This document shows positions 1 through 9,858 of a DNA stretch of 64,000 bases, piece by piece. The notes beneath the pieces are model-generated. The model was given only the letters and a program-made list of their open reading frames with translations, was not told the origin of the DNA and did no database searches. The stretch comes from Planctomycetia bacterium. Lineage in GTDB: Bacteria > Planctomycetota > Planctomycetia > Pirellulales > PNKZ01. Both the position numbers and the translations under genes were made by a program. The number at the start of each line of letters is the position of its first letter. Position 1 is the stretch's first letter. The DNA lies in assembly GCA_021413845.1 (NCBI GenBank), contig JAIOPP010000029.1, positions 1 to 64,000 of the forward strand, in the 5' to 3' direction.

Positions 1-320
1 TCGGGTTGGGAACTGCCGGAAGGAGGCCGAACGTCGGCGTCGCCGGCGCGCGCAACCGCCGCTTCGCCCGCAGACCTCGGAACCTCCAGCTCACGAACTA
101 CTTTAAGGCAAGCCGCCTCACCCACAAAGGGTTCCGCTGCGGATGGAGATTGGATTCTGGCGATCAAGCCGTCGGAAGTGAGGCCTAGGTTGTGCAGCGT
201 GTCTTCGCAATCGGTGCAGGCCGCGATGTGTTCGGTAACTTCCTCGGCTTGCGGAACCGGCAGAGTTCCTAAGGCATAGCCCGATAGTTGCTCGCGGCTG
301 GGGCATTGGCGCTGCGACAT
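1..320 (-). CDS. Partial gene: N-terminus of HxxxCxxC protein, probably a serine/threonine kinase
   Basis: An open reading frame starts at the ATG at 318-320 and runs off the left edge; 106 residues are visible. The start reads MSQRQCPSREQLSGYALG, followed by a His31-x3-Cys35-x2-Cys38 motif like a small anti-sigma-type zinc finger. Planctomycete serine/threonine kinases often begin with this kind of N-terminal module, and such kinases commonly sit next to ECF sigma factor genes. That matches the sigma factor gene just upstream on the same strand, 210 bp away. No kinase domain is visible, so kinase identity is inferred from the N-terminus and neighbour; an anti-sigma factor or another zinc-finger fusion is possible. 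Confidence 0.6.
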   Translation of the reverse strand, partial: MSQRQCPSREQLSGYALGTLPVPQAEEVTEHIAACTDCEDTLHNLGLTSDGLIARIQSPSAAEPFVGEAACLKVVRELEVPRSAGEAAVARAGDADVRPPSGSSQP

Positions 321-412
321 GCTGACGAATCCTAGCGAAGGAAAAGAGACGATTGCGACGGCGTGAGACCTGAAGTGCGGGGCAGTTCAAGTCACCCTAT
401 TGATAAATAACG

Positions 413-463
413 CCGGGGGTTCACAGTTATTTTTTCAACTGCGAATAACCGCATAAACCCCGG
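413..463 (-). terminator. Nested stem between sigma factor and downstream gene, possible terminator or attenuator
   Basis: CCGGGGGTT at 413-421 pairs with AACCCCGG at 456-463 with one bulged G, and inside it GTTATT (426-431) pairs with AATAAC (444-449). The structure lies in the 210-bp space between the sigma factor stop and the next start. On the minus strand it is followed by an AT-rich stretch but not by a clean U-run, so an attenuator or mRNA structure is as likely as a terminator. Confidence 0.35.
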
Positions 464-530
464 TGTTTCGCTGAGTTTACGCGATCGCAAGCGACTGTTT
501 TCCTGCGCCGAAACTTTCCTGCGCTTAGGC

Positions 531-1109
531 TTAACCTAGCCCGTCCATCTCTTCGCGCAACCGCCGCAAGACTCGATACTTGGCTTGGTGAACGGCATGT
601 TTGCTGATGCCGAGTGCGGCACCGATTTCGGCGGCCGTTTGCTTTTCGACCGTGGCACTCCAGAACGCTTGCCAGGTCGTCGTTTCAAACTCGGCTTGGA
701 TCAAGCCTAACGTCCGTGCTACCACACCTTGCTCGGTAACGGTTCGTTCCTGGGCATCGTCGACGGGCTCCGGTGCGTCGGCGGCCAATTCCTGCAGCAG
801 CAAGTGAGCGGTCGTGCCGCCGGTAGCCAGCGCACGATCCGCCGAGCGACGGATGTGGTCGCGCACGCGATTGCGGGCGATCGTCCAGAGCCAGCCCCGG
901 AACGAGTCTCCCTGTTTGTCGCGGCGAAACGTGTCGATCTTCCGAGCCAGGATGCCGAACGTTTCTTGCACGATATCGGCCGAGTCTTCCGTCGAAAGTC
1001 GGCAGCGCCGCGACCAATGATAAACGAGCGGCCCGTAGATCTTCGACAAGCGCGACCAAGCCGCCGGATCGTGGTGCATCGCGCGCAGCAGCAGGCTCGG
1101 CGAGGTCAT
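531..1109 (-). CDS. ECF-family RNA polymerase sigma factor
   Basis: The 192-residue product has the two-domain layout of extracytoplasmic-function sigma factors. Region 2 is at about residues 20-90, with DSADIVQETF and FRGWLWTIARNRVRDHIRR. Region 4 is at about 135-190, ending in the helix-turn-helix AAEIGAALGISKHAVHQAKYR. The family directs RNA polymerase to specific promoters. The chosen ATG at 1107-1109 places the start (MTSPSLLLRAMHHDPAAW) where planctomycete relatives begin; an upstream extension to 1271 adds 54 residues without recognisable content. No strong ribosome-binding site is visible at this start. The gene on the same strand downstream encodes a zinc-finger protein, probably a kinase, suggesting a sigma/kinase signalling pair. 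Confidence 0.9.
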   Translation of the reverse strand: MTSPSLLLRAMHHDPAAWSRLSKIYGPLVYHWSRRCRLSTEDSADIVQETFGILARKIDTFRRDKQGDSFRGWLWTIARNRVRDHIRRSADRALATGGTTAHLLLQELAADAPEPVDDAQERTVTEQGVVARTLGLIQAEFETTTWQAFWSATVEKQTAAEIGAALGISKHAVHQAKYRVLRRLREEMDGLG

Positions 1110-1376
1110 GCTTAGGGAAGTGTGCTCTACTTCAAGGTCGTCCAAGCGAACGCTCCCCCAAACATGGATGCAAACCCGGCGTGCCGTTGATTTTACTTCC
1201 CGCCCGATTCCCAAGCGAACGGAATCGAACGCAACGGATGCGTAAATGTCGATGGATCGCGGGATCGGCATCGAATATCGACTTTTTCTCTTGAGCTAGA
1301 GTCCGATCGTCTCGCGTTGATTAAGATGGCTGCCGGTCCCTTTTGCCCGACTTTTTGCTTCAAGAGTACTCCACTC

Positions 1377-4300
1377 ATGGTCTTGCGAGTTGCTTTGCTG
1401 CTGCGCTGCGTACTAACCCTGGCCGTGGTCTTCGTCGGCGCGAACGTCGCGTCGGCCGATGTTCCTCTTGCCCCGGCCCTGCGCACCGATGATCTCGATG
1501 CCGCGGCTTGCAGTTCGTTCGTCGCCGGACAAGCGGCACCGGTCGATCTGCCGACGCTGGTCTCCGTGCTGGGGTTGCATGAAAGCGCGGTCGATAAAAG
1601 CTGGCAAGGTCGCCAAGCGAATCGGGATCCGTCGCTGCCGGCCGTGCATTATCGAGTTGCCTTCGTGCGGCCGATCACGATCGGTTCGCTGCTCACGTTC
1701 GGCGACCCGCGCGACGTCGCTCTGCTCAAGGCCGATGCCCCGTATCCCGGCGATCCGGAGAAGCCCGAGCACTGGCAATCGCTGTCGTATGCCGAGCGGC
1801 AAACCGGGGGCCGGACGACGACGCTCGACCAGCCGCTCGCGACGCGCGCCGTGCTCGTCACCGATCGCACTGCGCAAGGCCGGTCGCGGCTGGAAGCGCT
1901 TCGCATCTGGACCGAGCGCCGCTTCAACGCCGTGCCGTCGGCCCTGGCTTATGCCGCGACGGAATACTATCGACCACCGGCCAACTTCTCTTCGCCGTTC
2001 ACCTACCATGCGTCGCTCGTCACGACCGGCGGCGGCCCATGGCAAAGTTCCGGCAAAGGAACCGAGGGCCGCATCACCACGCCGCCGATTTCCGACATCG
2101 CTCCTTCGTGGTTCATGCTCACTTGGGACTCGGCGCAGAAGTTCGACGGCCTCTGGATCGACGGTAGTTTGCTGCAATACGAACTCGACACGTTCGACGG
2201 CCCGACCGGAGTGAACCCGCGCACCGGCACCGATGCCGAATGGCGCAAACTTACTACCGTCAAGCGCTTCGACAAGCATGGGACTTGGCTCCAGTTCGAG
2301 CCGGTCGCGACGCGCGGCTTCCGCCTGCGCATCACGAAGTCGTCGGAACCGCAAGTCGCCGAGATTCGCGGTATGCATGCACTCGTGGCCTTGGGCGATG
2401 CCCCGATCCCCACGGAACTCGCGGCGCCGAAGTCGGGCACCGCCGACACGGCCGTGGCCCCGAAACAAATCTCGGTCGCGATGCCCTTCGAGGGGCAGCT
2501 TACCGTGGTCGTCGACGGGCCCGATGGTCGACGTGTTAAGAACGTCCTCGATCGTGAATCGTTGGCGTCGGGCGCGCAGCCGGTCGGCTGGAACTTGCAG
2601 GATGAAAGCGGGCGCTACGTGGCGCCGGGTAAGTATCGCTGGAAAGCGGTGGCCCATCCGCCGTTGGAATTGAAATACGAACAAACCGCTTACCCGAACA
2701 CGGCGCCGTTCGCCCCCGACAACGCTCCTTGGCTCACGACCGCGCAGGGGCCCGACGGTTGGCTCGCCGATCACACGCCGCCGATCTCGGGCTGTGCCTT
2801 AGGAGACCGGATGTATGTCGGCGCGATGACCGCCGAGAGCGGCGTCTCGCTGCTCGAGTGCGATCTCGACGGCCGCAAAACATGGGGACATCATTCGTTC
2901 GCCGCTTGGACCGGTCCGCGCTTTCTCGCGGGAGATGGTCGGACTTTGTTCGCCGCGGCACGGATGTTGAACGACACGACGGATGTCGTGTGGAGCGTCG
3001 ATACCGAGACCCGCGCGATCAAGCAAATTTTGAATCTGGCCCCGACGGCGCTCCGCAAGCGCGGCATGCAAGGGATCGCGGTGCGCGACGGCAAGCTCGC
3101 GATGAGCGTTCACGGCGATCCTTCTTGGCTCGCCACAGCCGCTAGCGGCGACGACGTCGATCTCCCGAATTGCATTCCGACGTATGCTCCACAACGCAAA
3201 GTGACGAAAGGAATCGCCGCCGACAAGCGGGGCGACTTCTTGCGTCTGCTGCGGTTGATCGGCACGCCGCCGGGCACGTGTGCCGATGGCTCGTTGGTAA
3301 CGCTCCAGGCCGAGCCGAGCAGCGACGATCAACAACACTTGCTGGTCGGGTTCAAGCGCGCGATACCGCTCGGCAGCCTCGTTCTAGCTTCTCCGGCATT
3401 GAAAGGGACGGCGGTCAAGTTCAGCGTGCTGAAGACCGATGCTCCGTATCCGCCCGATGTTCACGACGGCCGACAATGGTCGCCGCTGCCGACGCCGACG
3501 ACCGCGCATTGGGACGTCATCGCCGCGCCCCCGGGCACGCAGACCCGCGCCTTGCGCATTACCTTCGCGCGCGGTTCGGCTGCGGCCGACGGCGACGATC
3601 CGCTCGGTAAGCTCTTGGAACAAAACAGCGCGAAGCGCGACGTGCCGGCCGATCCGCTGGCGATCGATCGCGCGAAGAAGCCGACCTCGGCACGCGGCGC
3701 CGGCTCGCTCGGCAACACGGGCGATCAATGGCAAGGTCGGCTCGAAGGGCTCAAACTGTTGCGCCGCCGGTTCGAGAGTCGGTTGCCGCAAGCCGCGGTG
3801 CGATTCAACTCCGGACGGATGTACGGACAAGTTTGGGATGCCGAACGAAGCGAGCCGCTGACCGGGGCGAATCCCGGTATCTACGCGCTCGAATGGAAAG
3901 AGCCGCAAGCGCTGCATGGGCTCGCGATTCGCGAGATCGACGGACGGCTGACCAAGGTCGACGTCTATGAAGGAGACGCCGCGAGTCCGATCGACATCGG
4001 GGCCGAGTCCGGCTGGCGCGAGATTGCGCAATACGAACAACCGCGCCGCGACTATTACAACCCGAGCTCCGTGCAGAACACGAACGCGCGCTACCTCGAC
4101 GGCTATGTCGATTTCGGCGGCGAAGTGCGCACGCGGGCCGTGCGTTTGCGCGTCGTCGAGCAATGGTCCGACAACGGCGAGCGCGGCACCATGGGCGTTC
4201 GCGACGATCAAGGTGGAAAGAAGATCGAGCCCTCGCGCTGCCGCGTCTACGGCGTGTTGCCGTTGTCGTATATCGGCGGCGAAGCACCTCTCGAAGACGG

Positions 4301-6680
4301 CTTGAGCGAGCGGATCGACATCTTTGCTGCGGCCGACGGCAAGCCGTTGCTCGAGGTTCCCCTTGCGCATCCCGGCTCGATCGCGTATCACCCGCAAGGC
4401 GAGTTGTATGCCGTGAGCGGCACGCAAGTCGTACGGGTCGACATGCAGGGGAGCAGCCACCAGCCGTTCGTGACCGACTTGGAGAAGCCGTCGGATCTCG
4501 CGTTCGACGCCGAAGGGAACCTCTACGTCTTCGATCGGGGTGCGGAGCGCAAACAAATTCGGGTCTACGACTCGACCGGTAAGTTTCTCCGCGCGATCGG
4601 CACCGCCGGCGGCTTCCGCGCCGGTGCTTGGGATCCGACGCGCCTCGGCGAGGTCTCGGCGCTTGAAGTCGATGCCCGCGGGCAAGTCTGGGCGGTGGAG
4701 TCGCAATACTGGCCGAAGCGCGTCACCGTTTGGACGCGCGAGGGCCGGTTCGTGCGCGAACATCTCGGCAACACCGAATACGGCGGCGGCGGCGTCCTCG
4801 ATTCGCAAGATAAGACCCGACTGGTGTGCGGGCCGTTGGAGTTCGCGCTCGATTGGGATAAAGGAACGTCGCGGTTGAAGAACCTGACCTGGACGGGCTC
4901 GACGCCGGCCGGCGAAGTGCCGATCCGTGTCGGCGAGCGGCTCTATCTGGTCACGCGGCCGATCTTCAACAGCATGAAGTGCGGCATCGTTTACCTCTAT
5001 GAAGACGGTCGTCTCAAGCTCGCGGCGGCGGCCGGACAAGCCGCGGCGTTCGAGCCGTTGAAGAGCGAAGCGGTCATGGCGAAGATCGCAGGCCAACCGT
5101 TGACCGAGCGCCATTTCCACTGGAGCGACCTGAACGGCGACGGCGAAGTGCAAGCGGAAGAAGTCGTCTTAACGGCGGATCCGAAGCCGGCAGTCGTCAC
5201 GAACTTCGACCATGACCTCGGCCTGCAAGCCGGCACGCTGCGGTATGTCGTGAAGGAATATCTCCCCAGCGGCGTTCCTGTTTACGCGGAAGAACGATTC
5301 CCCGCCCTCACCGGCGACTCGCTCTATCGTCTTGCCGACGGCAACTTCTTTCGTCTCGGAACCGGTGCGCTGCCGGAAGCCCTGTTGGCTGCCGACGGCT
5401 CGACTCTCTGGAGCCACGAATCGGAAGGGAACGGCGTCCACTCGCTTTATAGCGCCACGCCGTGGCGACCAAGCCAAGTCGTCGCCGAGTTCGGCGTCGT
5501 CGGACGTTTGAAGCATCCGATCGGGGAAATGATCGTGCTGCACGGCAACGCCGGAGGTTGGAACGTGTGGACCGCCGACGGACTATTGATCGGCCCGATC
5601 TTCCACGACCAACGCGACGGCAAGGCACAACCCTGGAGCATGCGCGAACACGCGCGCGGACAAACGCTCGCCGACGTTACGCCCGGACAAGAACACTTCC
5701 ACGGCTACGCCTGCGTTTCCGAAGACGGCAAGACGCGCATCGTCGCCGGGCACAACCACGTCACGGTGCTCGAAGTCGCGGGCTTGGAGCGCGCGACCCG
5801 GCTCGAAGGGGAAATCGAAGTCACGGCCGACGACTTGCGCAACACGCAAGTTTGGGCTCGCGCCAAAGAGAAGCAGGAAGTCTACGCGCGCTCGCCGGTG
5901 ATCGATTGCTATCGCGCGAAGGTAGCGCCGAAGATCGACGGCGACCTAGGCGAATGGACTGAACCCTTCGCGGCCGAAGTGAAGGAAGGCCGTGATCGCT
6001 ACGCGCAGTTCCGCATGAGCTTCGACGAGCGAAATCTGTACCTAGCGTACGACGTGCGCGGTTACGGCCCGCTGCGCAATGCGGGAGGCGAATTCGCGCG
6101 GCTCTTCAAGACCGGCGCCAGCGTCGACTTGCAGCTCGGCGTCGATCCGGCGAGCGCCGCCGATCGTAGCGAGCCCGCCGTCGGCGACTCGCGCTTGTTG
6201 CTGACGTTCGCCGATCAAGAACCGACGGCCGTGCTCTATCGCCCGACCGTGCCCGGCACTCCCGAAGATAAAGTCTATCGGGTCGTCTCGCCGGTCGGAG
6301 AAGTTGCGATCGATCGGGTCGACCGACTCCCCGAAGTGCAACTCGCGCGCAGCGGAACGGACGAGCACTACACGTTGGAAGCGGCCGTGCCGTTGGCCGC
6401 GCTGGGCCTCAAACCGGCGGCCGGCTTGCGACTCAAGCTCGATTGGGGTTTGCTCGTCTCCGGCCCGAACGGAAGCGAAGTGATTCGCCGCGTGTATTGG
6501 TCGAACCAAGCGACGAACATCGTGGCCGATGCTCCGAGCGAGGCCCGTCTGCATCCGAACCTGTGGGGGCATGTCTTGTTTCACGACCAGCGCCGCACGG
6601 CCGAAGACCGGCTCGACTCGATCGACAAACCGACGGCCCCGAAGGGCCTCGAAGATCTGCTCGACGGCAAACGGAAGTAA
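1377..6680 (+). CDS. Giant secreted protein with FlgD-like, NHL-like propeller and C-terminal CBM9-like domains
   Basis: The 1767-residue product begins with a signal peptide (MVLRVALLLRCVLTLAVVF, then GANVASA). The ATG at 1377 is preferred over a TTG at 1317 because it puts the hydrophobic core at the N-terminus. Visible parts in order are: discoidin-like segments near residues 100-370; a FlgD-type Ig fold around 390-450 (PVGWNLQDESGRYVAPGKYR); a propeller region with NHL-like repeats (LAFDAEGNLYVFDRG and ALEVDARGQVWAVES) around 1030-1150; an EF-hand/dockerin-like loop DLNGDGEVQAEE near 1255; and a C-terminal family 9 carbohydrate-binding-like domain starting PKIDGDLGEW near 1530. The combination suggests an exported or cell-surface protein that binds carbohydrate. 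No catalytic motif was recognised. It stands alone between a divergent sigma factor and a convergent membrane gene. Confidence 0.85.
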   Translation: MVLRVALLLRCVLTLAVVFVGANVASADVPLAPALRTDDLDAAACSSFVAGQAAPVDLPTLVSVLGLHESAVDKSWQGRQANRDPSLPAVHYRVAFVRPITIGSLLTFGDPRDVALLKADAPYPGDPEKPEHWQSLSYAERQTGGRTTTLDQPLATRAVLVTDRTAQGRSRLEALRIWTERRFNAVPSALAYAATEYYRPPANFSSPFTYHASLVTTGGGPWQSSGKGTEGRITTPPISDIAPSWFMLTWDSAQKFDGLWIDGSLLQYELDTFDGPTGVNPRTGTDAEWRKLTTVKRFDKHGTWLQFEPVATRGFRLRITKSSEPQVAEIRGMHALVALGDAPIPTELAAPKSGTADTAVAPKQISVAMPFEGQLTVVVDGPDGRRVKNVLDRESLASGAQPVGWNLQDESGRYVAPGKYRWKAVAHPPLELKYEQTAYPNTAPFAPDNAPWLTTAQGPDGWLADHTPPISGCALGDRMYVGAMTAESGVSLLECDLDGRKTWGHHSFAAWTGPRFLAGDGRTLFAAARMLNDTTDVVWSVDTETRAIKQILNLAPTALRKRGMQGIAVRDGKLAMSVHGDPSWLATAASGDDVDLPNCIPTYAPQRKVTKGIAADKRGDFLRLLRLIGTPPGTCADGSLVTLQAEPSSDDQQHLLVGFKRAIPLGSLVLASPALKGTAVKFSVLKTDAPYPPDVHDGRQWSPLPTPTTAHWDVIAAPPGTQTRALRITFARGSAAADGDDPLGKLLEQNSAKRDVPADPLAIDRAKKPTSARGAGSLGNTGDQWQGRLEGLKLLRRRFESRLPQAAVRFNSGRMYGQVWDAERSEPLTGANPGIYALEWKEPQALHGLAIREIDGRLTKVDVYEGDAASPIDIGAESGWREIAQYEQPRRDYYNPSSVQNTNARYLDGYVDFGGEVRTRAVRLRVVEQWSDNGERGTMGVRDDQGGKKIEPSRCRVYGVLPLSYIGGEAPLEDGLSERIDIFAAADGKPLLEVPLAHPGSIAYHPQGELYAVSGTQVVRVDMQGSSHQPFVTDLEKPSDLAFDAEGNLYVFDRGAERKQIRVYDSTGKFLRAIGTAGGFRAGAWDPTRLGEVSALEVDARGQVWAVESQYWPKRVTVWTREGRFVREHLGNTEYGGGGVLDSQDKTRLVCGPLEFALDWDKGTSRLKNLTWTGSTPAGEVPIRVGERLYLVTRPIFNSMKCGIVYLYEDGRLKLAAAAGQAAAFEPLKSEAVMAKIAGQPLTERHFHWSDLNGDGEVQAEEVVLTADPKPAVVTNFDHDLGLQAGTLRYVVKEYLPSGVPVYAEERFPALTGDSLYRLADGNFFRLGTGALPEALLAADGSTLWSHESEGNGVHSLYSATPWRPSQVVAEFGVVGRLKHPIGEMIVLHGNAGGWNVWTADGLLIGPIFHDQRDGKAQPWSMREHARGQTLADVTPGQEHFHGYACVSEDGKTRIVAGHNHVTVLEVAGLERATRLEGEIEVTADDLRNTQVWARAKEKQEVYARSPVIDCYRAKVAPKIDGDLGEWTEPFAAEVKEGRDRYAQFRMSFDERNLYLAYDVRGYGPLRNAGGEFARLFKTGASVDLQLGVDPASAADRSEPAVGDSRLLLTFADQEPTAVLYRPTVPGTPEDKVYRVVSPVGEVAIDRVDRLPEVQLARSGTDEHYTLEAAVPLAALGLKPAAGLRLKLDWGLLVSGPNGSEVIRRVYWSNQATNIVADAPSEARLHPNLWGHVLFHDQRRTAEDRLDSIDKPTAPKGLEDLLDGKRK

Positions 6681-6704
6681 TCGCACTAAGAATCGGCGCT
6701 GAGA

Positions 6705-6720
6705 ATCGGCGCACGCCGAT
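6705..6720. terminator. Small hairpin between convergent genes
   Basis: ATCGGCG at 6705-6711 and CGCCGAT at 6714-6720 form a perfect 7-bp inverted repeat with a 2-nt loop, between the convergent ends at 6680 and 6737. There is no U-run on either side, so terminator function is uncertain. Confidence 0.3.
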
Positions 6721-6736
6721 CGATCGAACTCGGCGT

Positions 6737-7318
6737 TTATTTCGACGCGGTGAGCTTCTTCACGGCTAGCGCCATGACGATGAGCGACCAGCCGTTGAAG
6801 AGCATGTCGAGCCCGATGAACAGCCCGATGACCCACAGGCCCGACAGCGGCCAATCTTTCCAGATGACGAAGCCGAGCATCAGGTTGATGACGCCGTGCA
6901 GAATGAGCCAGAGCCGGTTTTGATAGCGCACGCTCAGGCCGATCGCGATGCGAAAGATTCCGCCTAAGATCAAAAACACGGCGATCAACAGCGTCAGCCC
7001 GATCGCCGTAGCGCCGGGATGGGCGACGATCATAAATCCAACGACCATCGAAAGCACGCCGGCGATCAGGTCGAGATAGAAGCCGCTCCAGCCGCGCAGC
7101 GCGATCGCGTGGAGCGTTTGCAGCGCGCCGCCGATGAGCATCAGCGTGCCGAAGAAGATCATCGTGGCGAGCGTCGCGGCCATCGAGGCCCCGATGGCGA
7201 CCATGCCGAGCACGACCAGGAGGACGCCCAGGCCGAGAATCCAACTCCACTTCTTCCCGACTTCCTGGAGGCCGACGAGATGAAGATCCGCGAGCGGAGA
7301 TGGTTGAGGAGACGACAT
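6737..7318 (-). CDS. HdeD/DUF308-family integral membrane protein
   Basis: The 193-residue protein is almost entirely hydrophobic after a short polar N-terminus (MSSPQPSPLADLHLVGLQEV), with six likely membrane helices in pairs, for example LGVLLVVLGMVAIGASMAA and GLTLLIAVFLILGGIFRIAI. The repeated helix-Gly-helix layout and length match the HdeD/DUF308 family, whose E. coli member is associated with acid stress; the biochemical role is not settled. The ATG at 7316-7318 has GGAG about eight bases upstream. It is transcribed divergently from the metalloprotease/lectin gene at 7470. Confidence 0.85.
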   Translation of the reverse strand: MSSPQPSPLADLHLVGLQEVGKKWSWILGLGVLLVVLGMVAIGASMAATLATMIFFGTLMLIGGALQTLHAIALRGWSGFYLDLIAGVLSMVVGFMIVAHPGATAIGLTLLIAVFLILGGIFRIAIGLSVRYQNRLWLILHGVINLMLGFVIWKDWPLSGLWVIGLFIGLDMLFNGWSLIVMALAVKKLTASK

Positions 7319-7469
7319 TTTTAGGCTCCGGTGTTCGACAGAGATGAGATGCCGGAATTGTAGGGCTTCCCGACGAGCGCCGCCTCGGGGCCGAAAAAAT
7401 AATCGCCGGCGGTTACTGAAAAGCTTCATTATAGTGAGAGGTCGCCGTCCCCTTTTTCGGAGAATTCGC

Positions 7470-8750
7470 ATGCCCCGCTCTTCGCTCGCTCGTGCGCACG
7501 CGTCTTTTGCGCCTCTGGCCTCGCTAGGCGTTGTCTTGCTCCTCGCGCTCGGCATGGGCGAACGATGCGACGCGCAAACCAAGACCGGCCCGACGGCTTC
7601 GGGCACCGCTGGCGTTCGTAAGCCCGCCGCGCCGGCAACGAGCGACGGACAGCGGCTTCATTCGCGCTCGCAGCACTTCATTCTGCATACCGATCTCGCC
7701 CCTGCCGAGGCGCAGGAATTGATCGATCGTTTGGAGTATATGCTGGGGATCATTTCCATTTATTGGGATAAGCAACCGCAGGGGCTCATCGAATGTTATG
7801 TCGTGAAAGACTTGAAGAACTGGCCCGATGGTTCGTTGCCCGATGAGCGGGGCCGACAATCGATCGCCTCGGGGGGCGGCGTCACGCTGTCGCTCGTGCT
7901 CGGCAACTCCGGCAAGTCGACCGTTTACGCCGGCGCCGATCACGGCACGCCGCAGCACGAAGCGGTCCACGCTTATTGCGCCACCAACTTCGGCACGACC
8001 GGCCCGACGTGGTATAGCGAAGGGATGGCCGAGATGGGTCAGTATTGGCGCAAAGGAGACAACAGCGTCAAGGTCCACGACGTCGTGGTCGACTACATTC
8101 GCAAGAGCGAACCGAAGACCCTGAATTCGATCGTCAACGGCAACGAGACGACCGGCGACTCATGGCAGAACTATGCCTGGCGCTGGGCGCTGTGTCATCT
8201 CCTGGCGACGAATCCGAACTACGCGGCCGACTTCCGTCCGCTCGGCTTGGGAATCTTGCAGCAGAAGCCGGTCTCGTTCGAGCAGACCTACGGCTCGATG
8301 GCGAACGAAATCTCGTTCGAGTATCTCTTCTTCCTCCAACATCTCTGCAACGGCTACCGGATGGATCTTTGCTATTGGGATTGGAAGCGGAAGTTCAGCG
8401 GGCTCGCAAACGGTCCGGGACGCAACGTGACCGTGCAAGCGGGGCGAGGCTGGCAGCCGAGCGGAATCCTCGTCCGCAAGGAAGCCGAATACACGGCGAA
8501 AGCCACGGGCACATGGAAGCTCGAGAAAGCTGCGACGAAGGGGGTTACGGCCGACGGCAACGAAAGCGGTGAGGGGAAACTCGTCGGCATCATCTTCAAC
8601 GACTTCTCGCTCTCCGAAGAGTTCGACATCGGCGCCGATGGGACGTTCACGCCTCCGAGCGACGGCCAGCTTCACCTGCGTTGCAAGAGCGAGTGGTCGA
8701 GCATCGGCGACAACACCGGCGCCGTGGCCGTGAAGATCGCGATTAAATAA
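7470..8750 (+). CDS. Secreted gluzincin-type metalloprotease with C-terminal LecA-like domain
   Basis: The 426-residue product has a signal peptide (LASLGVVLLLALGMG, cleavage near CDAQ). Zinc-protease motif HEAVH is at residues 163-167 and the third-ligand helix WYSEGMAEMGQYW has its Glu at 184, the layout of DUF1570-type gluzincins. The last 100 residues (SGILVRKEAEYTAKATGTW onward) resemble the PA-IL/LecA galactose-binding fold, which would tether the enzyme to sugars. The ATG at 7470 follows GGAG and precedes the hydrophobic core; the open frame extends further upstream but only with Arg-rich sequence. It ends 31 bp from the convergent transglutaminase gene. Substrate unknown. Confidence 0.8.
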   Translation: MPRSSLARAHASFAPLASLGVVLLLALGMGERCDAQTKTGPTASGTAGVRKPAAPATSDGQRLHSRSQHFILHTDLAPAEAQELIDRLEYMLGIISIYWDKQPQGLIECYVVKDLKNWPDGSLPDERGRQSIASGGGVTLSLVLGNSGKSTVYAGADHGTPQHEAVHAYCATNFGTTGPTWYSEGMAEMGQYWRKGDNSVKVHDVVVDYIRKSEPKTLNSIVNGNETTGDSWQNYAWRWALCHLLATNPNYAADFRPLGLGILQQKPVSFEQTYGSMANEISFEYLFFLQHLCNGYRMDLCYWDWKRKFSGLANGPGRNVTVQAGRGWQPSGILVRKEAEYTAKATGTWKLEKAATKGVTADGNESGEGKLVGIIFNDFSLSEEFDIGADGTFTPPSDGQLHLRCKSEWSSIGDNTGAVAVKIAIK

Positions 8751-8781
8751 TGCCGCGTCCGATGAGCGCCGTGCGCAGGCG

Positions 8782-9858
8782 TTAGGGGACCGCGCCCAGT
8801 TGCTCGCGCACGAACTTCACCTTCGGATTGCCACCCTTGCCGGTGAGATACTCGGCGACGTAGCGCTGTCGATCGCGCGGCTTTTCGGGGATCTGGAAAT
8901 TGTCCCCCTTTTGCAAGATCGGGCGGTGTTCGGTGATGCCGCCGAACTCGCGCGTGCCGGCCGCTTGGCAAGGAAACCAATAGCCCTTGCCGCTTTCGTC
9001 TTCTAAGTAAAACTCCGGATAGCAATGATCCGGCACCCAGACGATGCGGGCCGGAATGCCCGAAGATCGGCAGACCGCGATGAAGAGCGAGCTCAATTCT
9101 TCGCAATCGCCGTTGCCGTCTTGCAACGAGCGGAGCGCTCCCTTGAGCGGCCCCTTCTTGTATTCCACCTTCTCGCGCACCCAATCGTAAATTCCTTCGA
9201 CGTGCTTCCAAGCGTTGTCGCTTTTGTGCGTCGCGGTAAGTTCCTTCGCGATCGCGCGAATCTTCGAGTGGTTGCTTTCGATCGAAGGGCTCGGCGTCAG
9301 AAAGAGACGCAGCTCCTTCGGCATTTTCTTATCGTTCGGGAGCACGTAGATGCTCGTGTCGGTCGGCGGCGTCAACGAGAAGCGGCGAATCTCCAGCGTG
9401 ACGAGCGCTTTCGCTTCGTCTCCCGGCGCGATGTAGGGCATCGAGACGAGCATCTGCTTCACCGTGCCCCCGAGCGTACGATACTCCGTCTTCTGCACCG
9501 CCGGCGACATCTCTTCGCTGACGATCTGCACGCTCTGCTCCGGCCAGTTGATCGGCACCGGTGCCGTGGCGTAGATGCCTTGGCAAGCGCCCCCCTGCGC
9601 CGTGACCGTCATGCCGATCTGATAACGCTGCGTCAACTCTTTTGCGAGCTGCGGTCCTTTGCCGTCGGGAGCGGGCCCGAACTGAGTGCTCGGTGCCACG
9701 CCGAACTGCGACGGAGCCGCAGTGCCGCCGGTTGCGGCTTGCGGCGCGCTATTGACGCCGAACCCCTGCGCGCGAGCCGGACTCTCGAACGCCACACCAG
9801 CGCTAGCGCCGCCGGCGAGGAACAAGAGCCCGACGAAACCGAAGCGGAAAATAGTCAC
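8782..9858 (-). CDS. Secreted transglutaminase-like protein
   Basis: This 358-residue protein has a signal peptide (FGFVGLLFLAGGASAGVAF), a Gly/Ala/Gln-rich linker to about residue 70, and a C-terminal transglutaminase-like core. The active-site Cys252 lies in GDCEELSSLFIAVCRSSG and His278 in VPDHCYPEF. The third member of the usual triad, an Asp in a WxPxD-type segment, is not obvious: the matching stretch reads YWFPCQA. It may therefore be a protease-like or non-catalytic relative rather than a crosslinking enzyme. Such proteins act outside the cytoplasm, often on peptides or cell-wall material. No operon partner. Confidence 0.8.
   Translation of the reverse strand: MTIFRFGFVGLLFLAGGASAGVAFESPARAQGFGVNSAPQAATGGTAAPSQFGVAPSTQFGPAPDGKGPQLAKELTQRYQIGMTVTAQGGACQGIYATAPVPINWPEQSVQIVSEEMSPAVQKTEYRTLGGTVKQMLVSMPYIAPGDEAKALVTLEIRRFSLTPPTDTSIYVLPNDKKMPKELRLFLTPSPSIESNHSKIRAIAKELTATHKSDNAWKHVEGIYDWVREKVEYKKGPLKGALRSLQDGNGDCEELSSLFIAVCRSSGIPARIVWVPDHCYPEFYLEDESGKGYWFPCQAAGTREFGGITEHRPILQKGDNFQIPEKPRDRQRYVAEYLTGKGGNPKVKFVREQLGAVP

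Noticed and set aside
3384-5153. Minus-strand frame of 589 codons
   Set aside because: It is antisense to the giant secreted protein, whose frame has a signal peptide and recognisable propeller repeats; the antisense product shows no family pattern.
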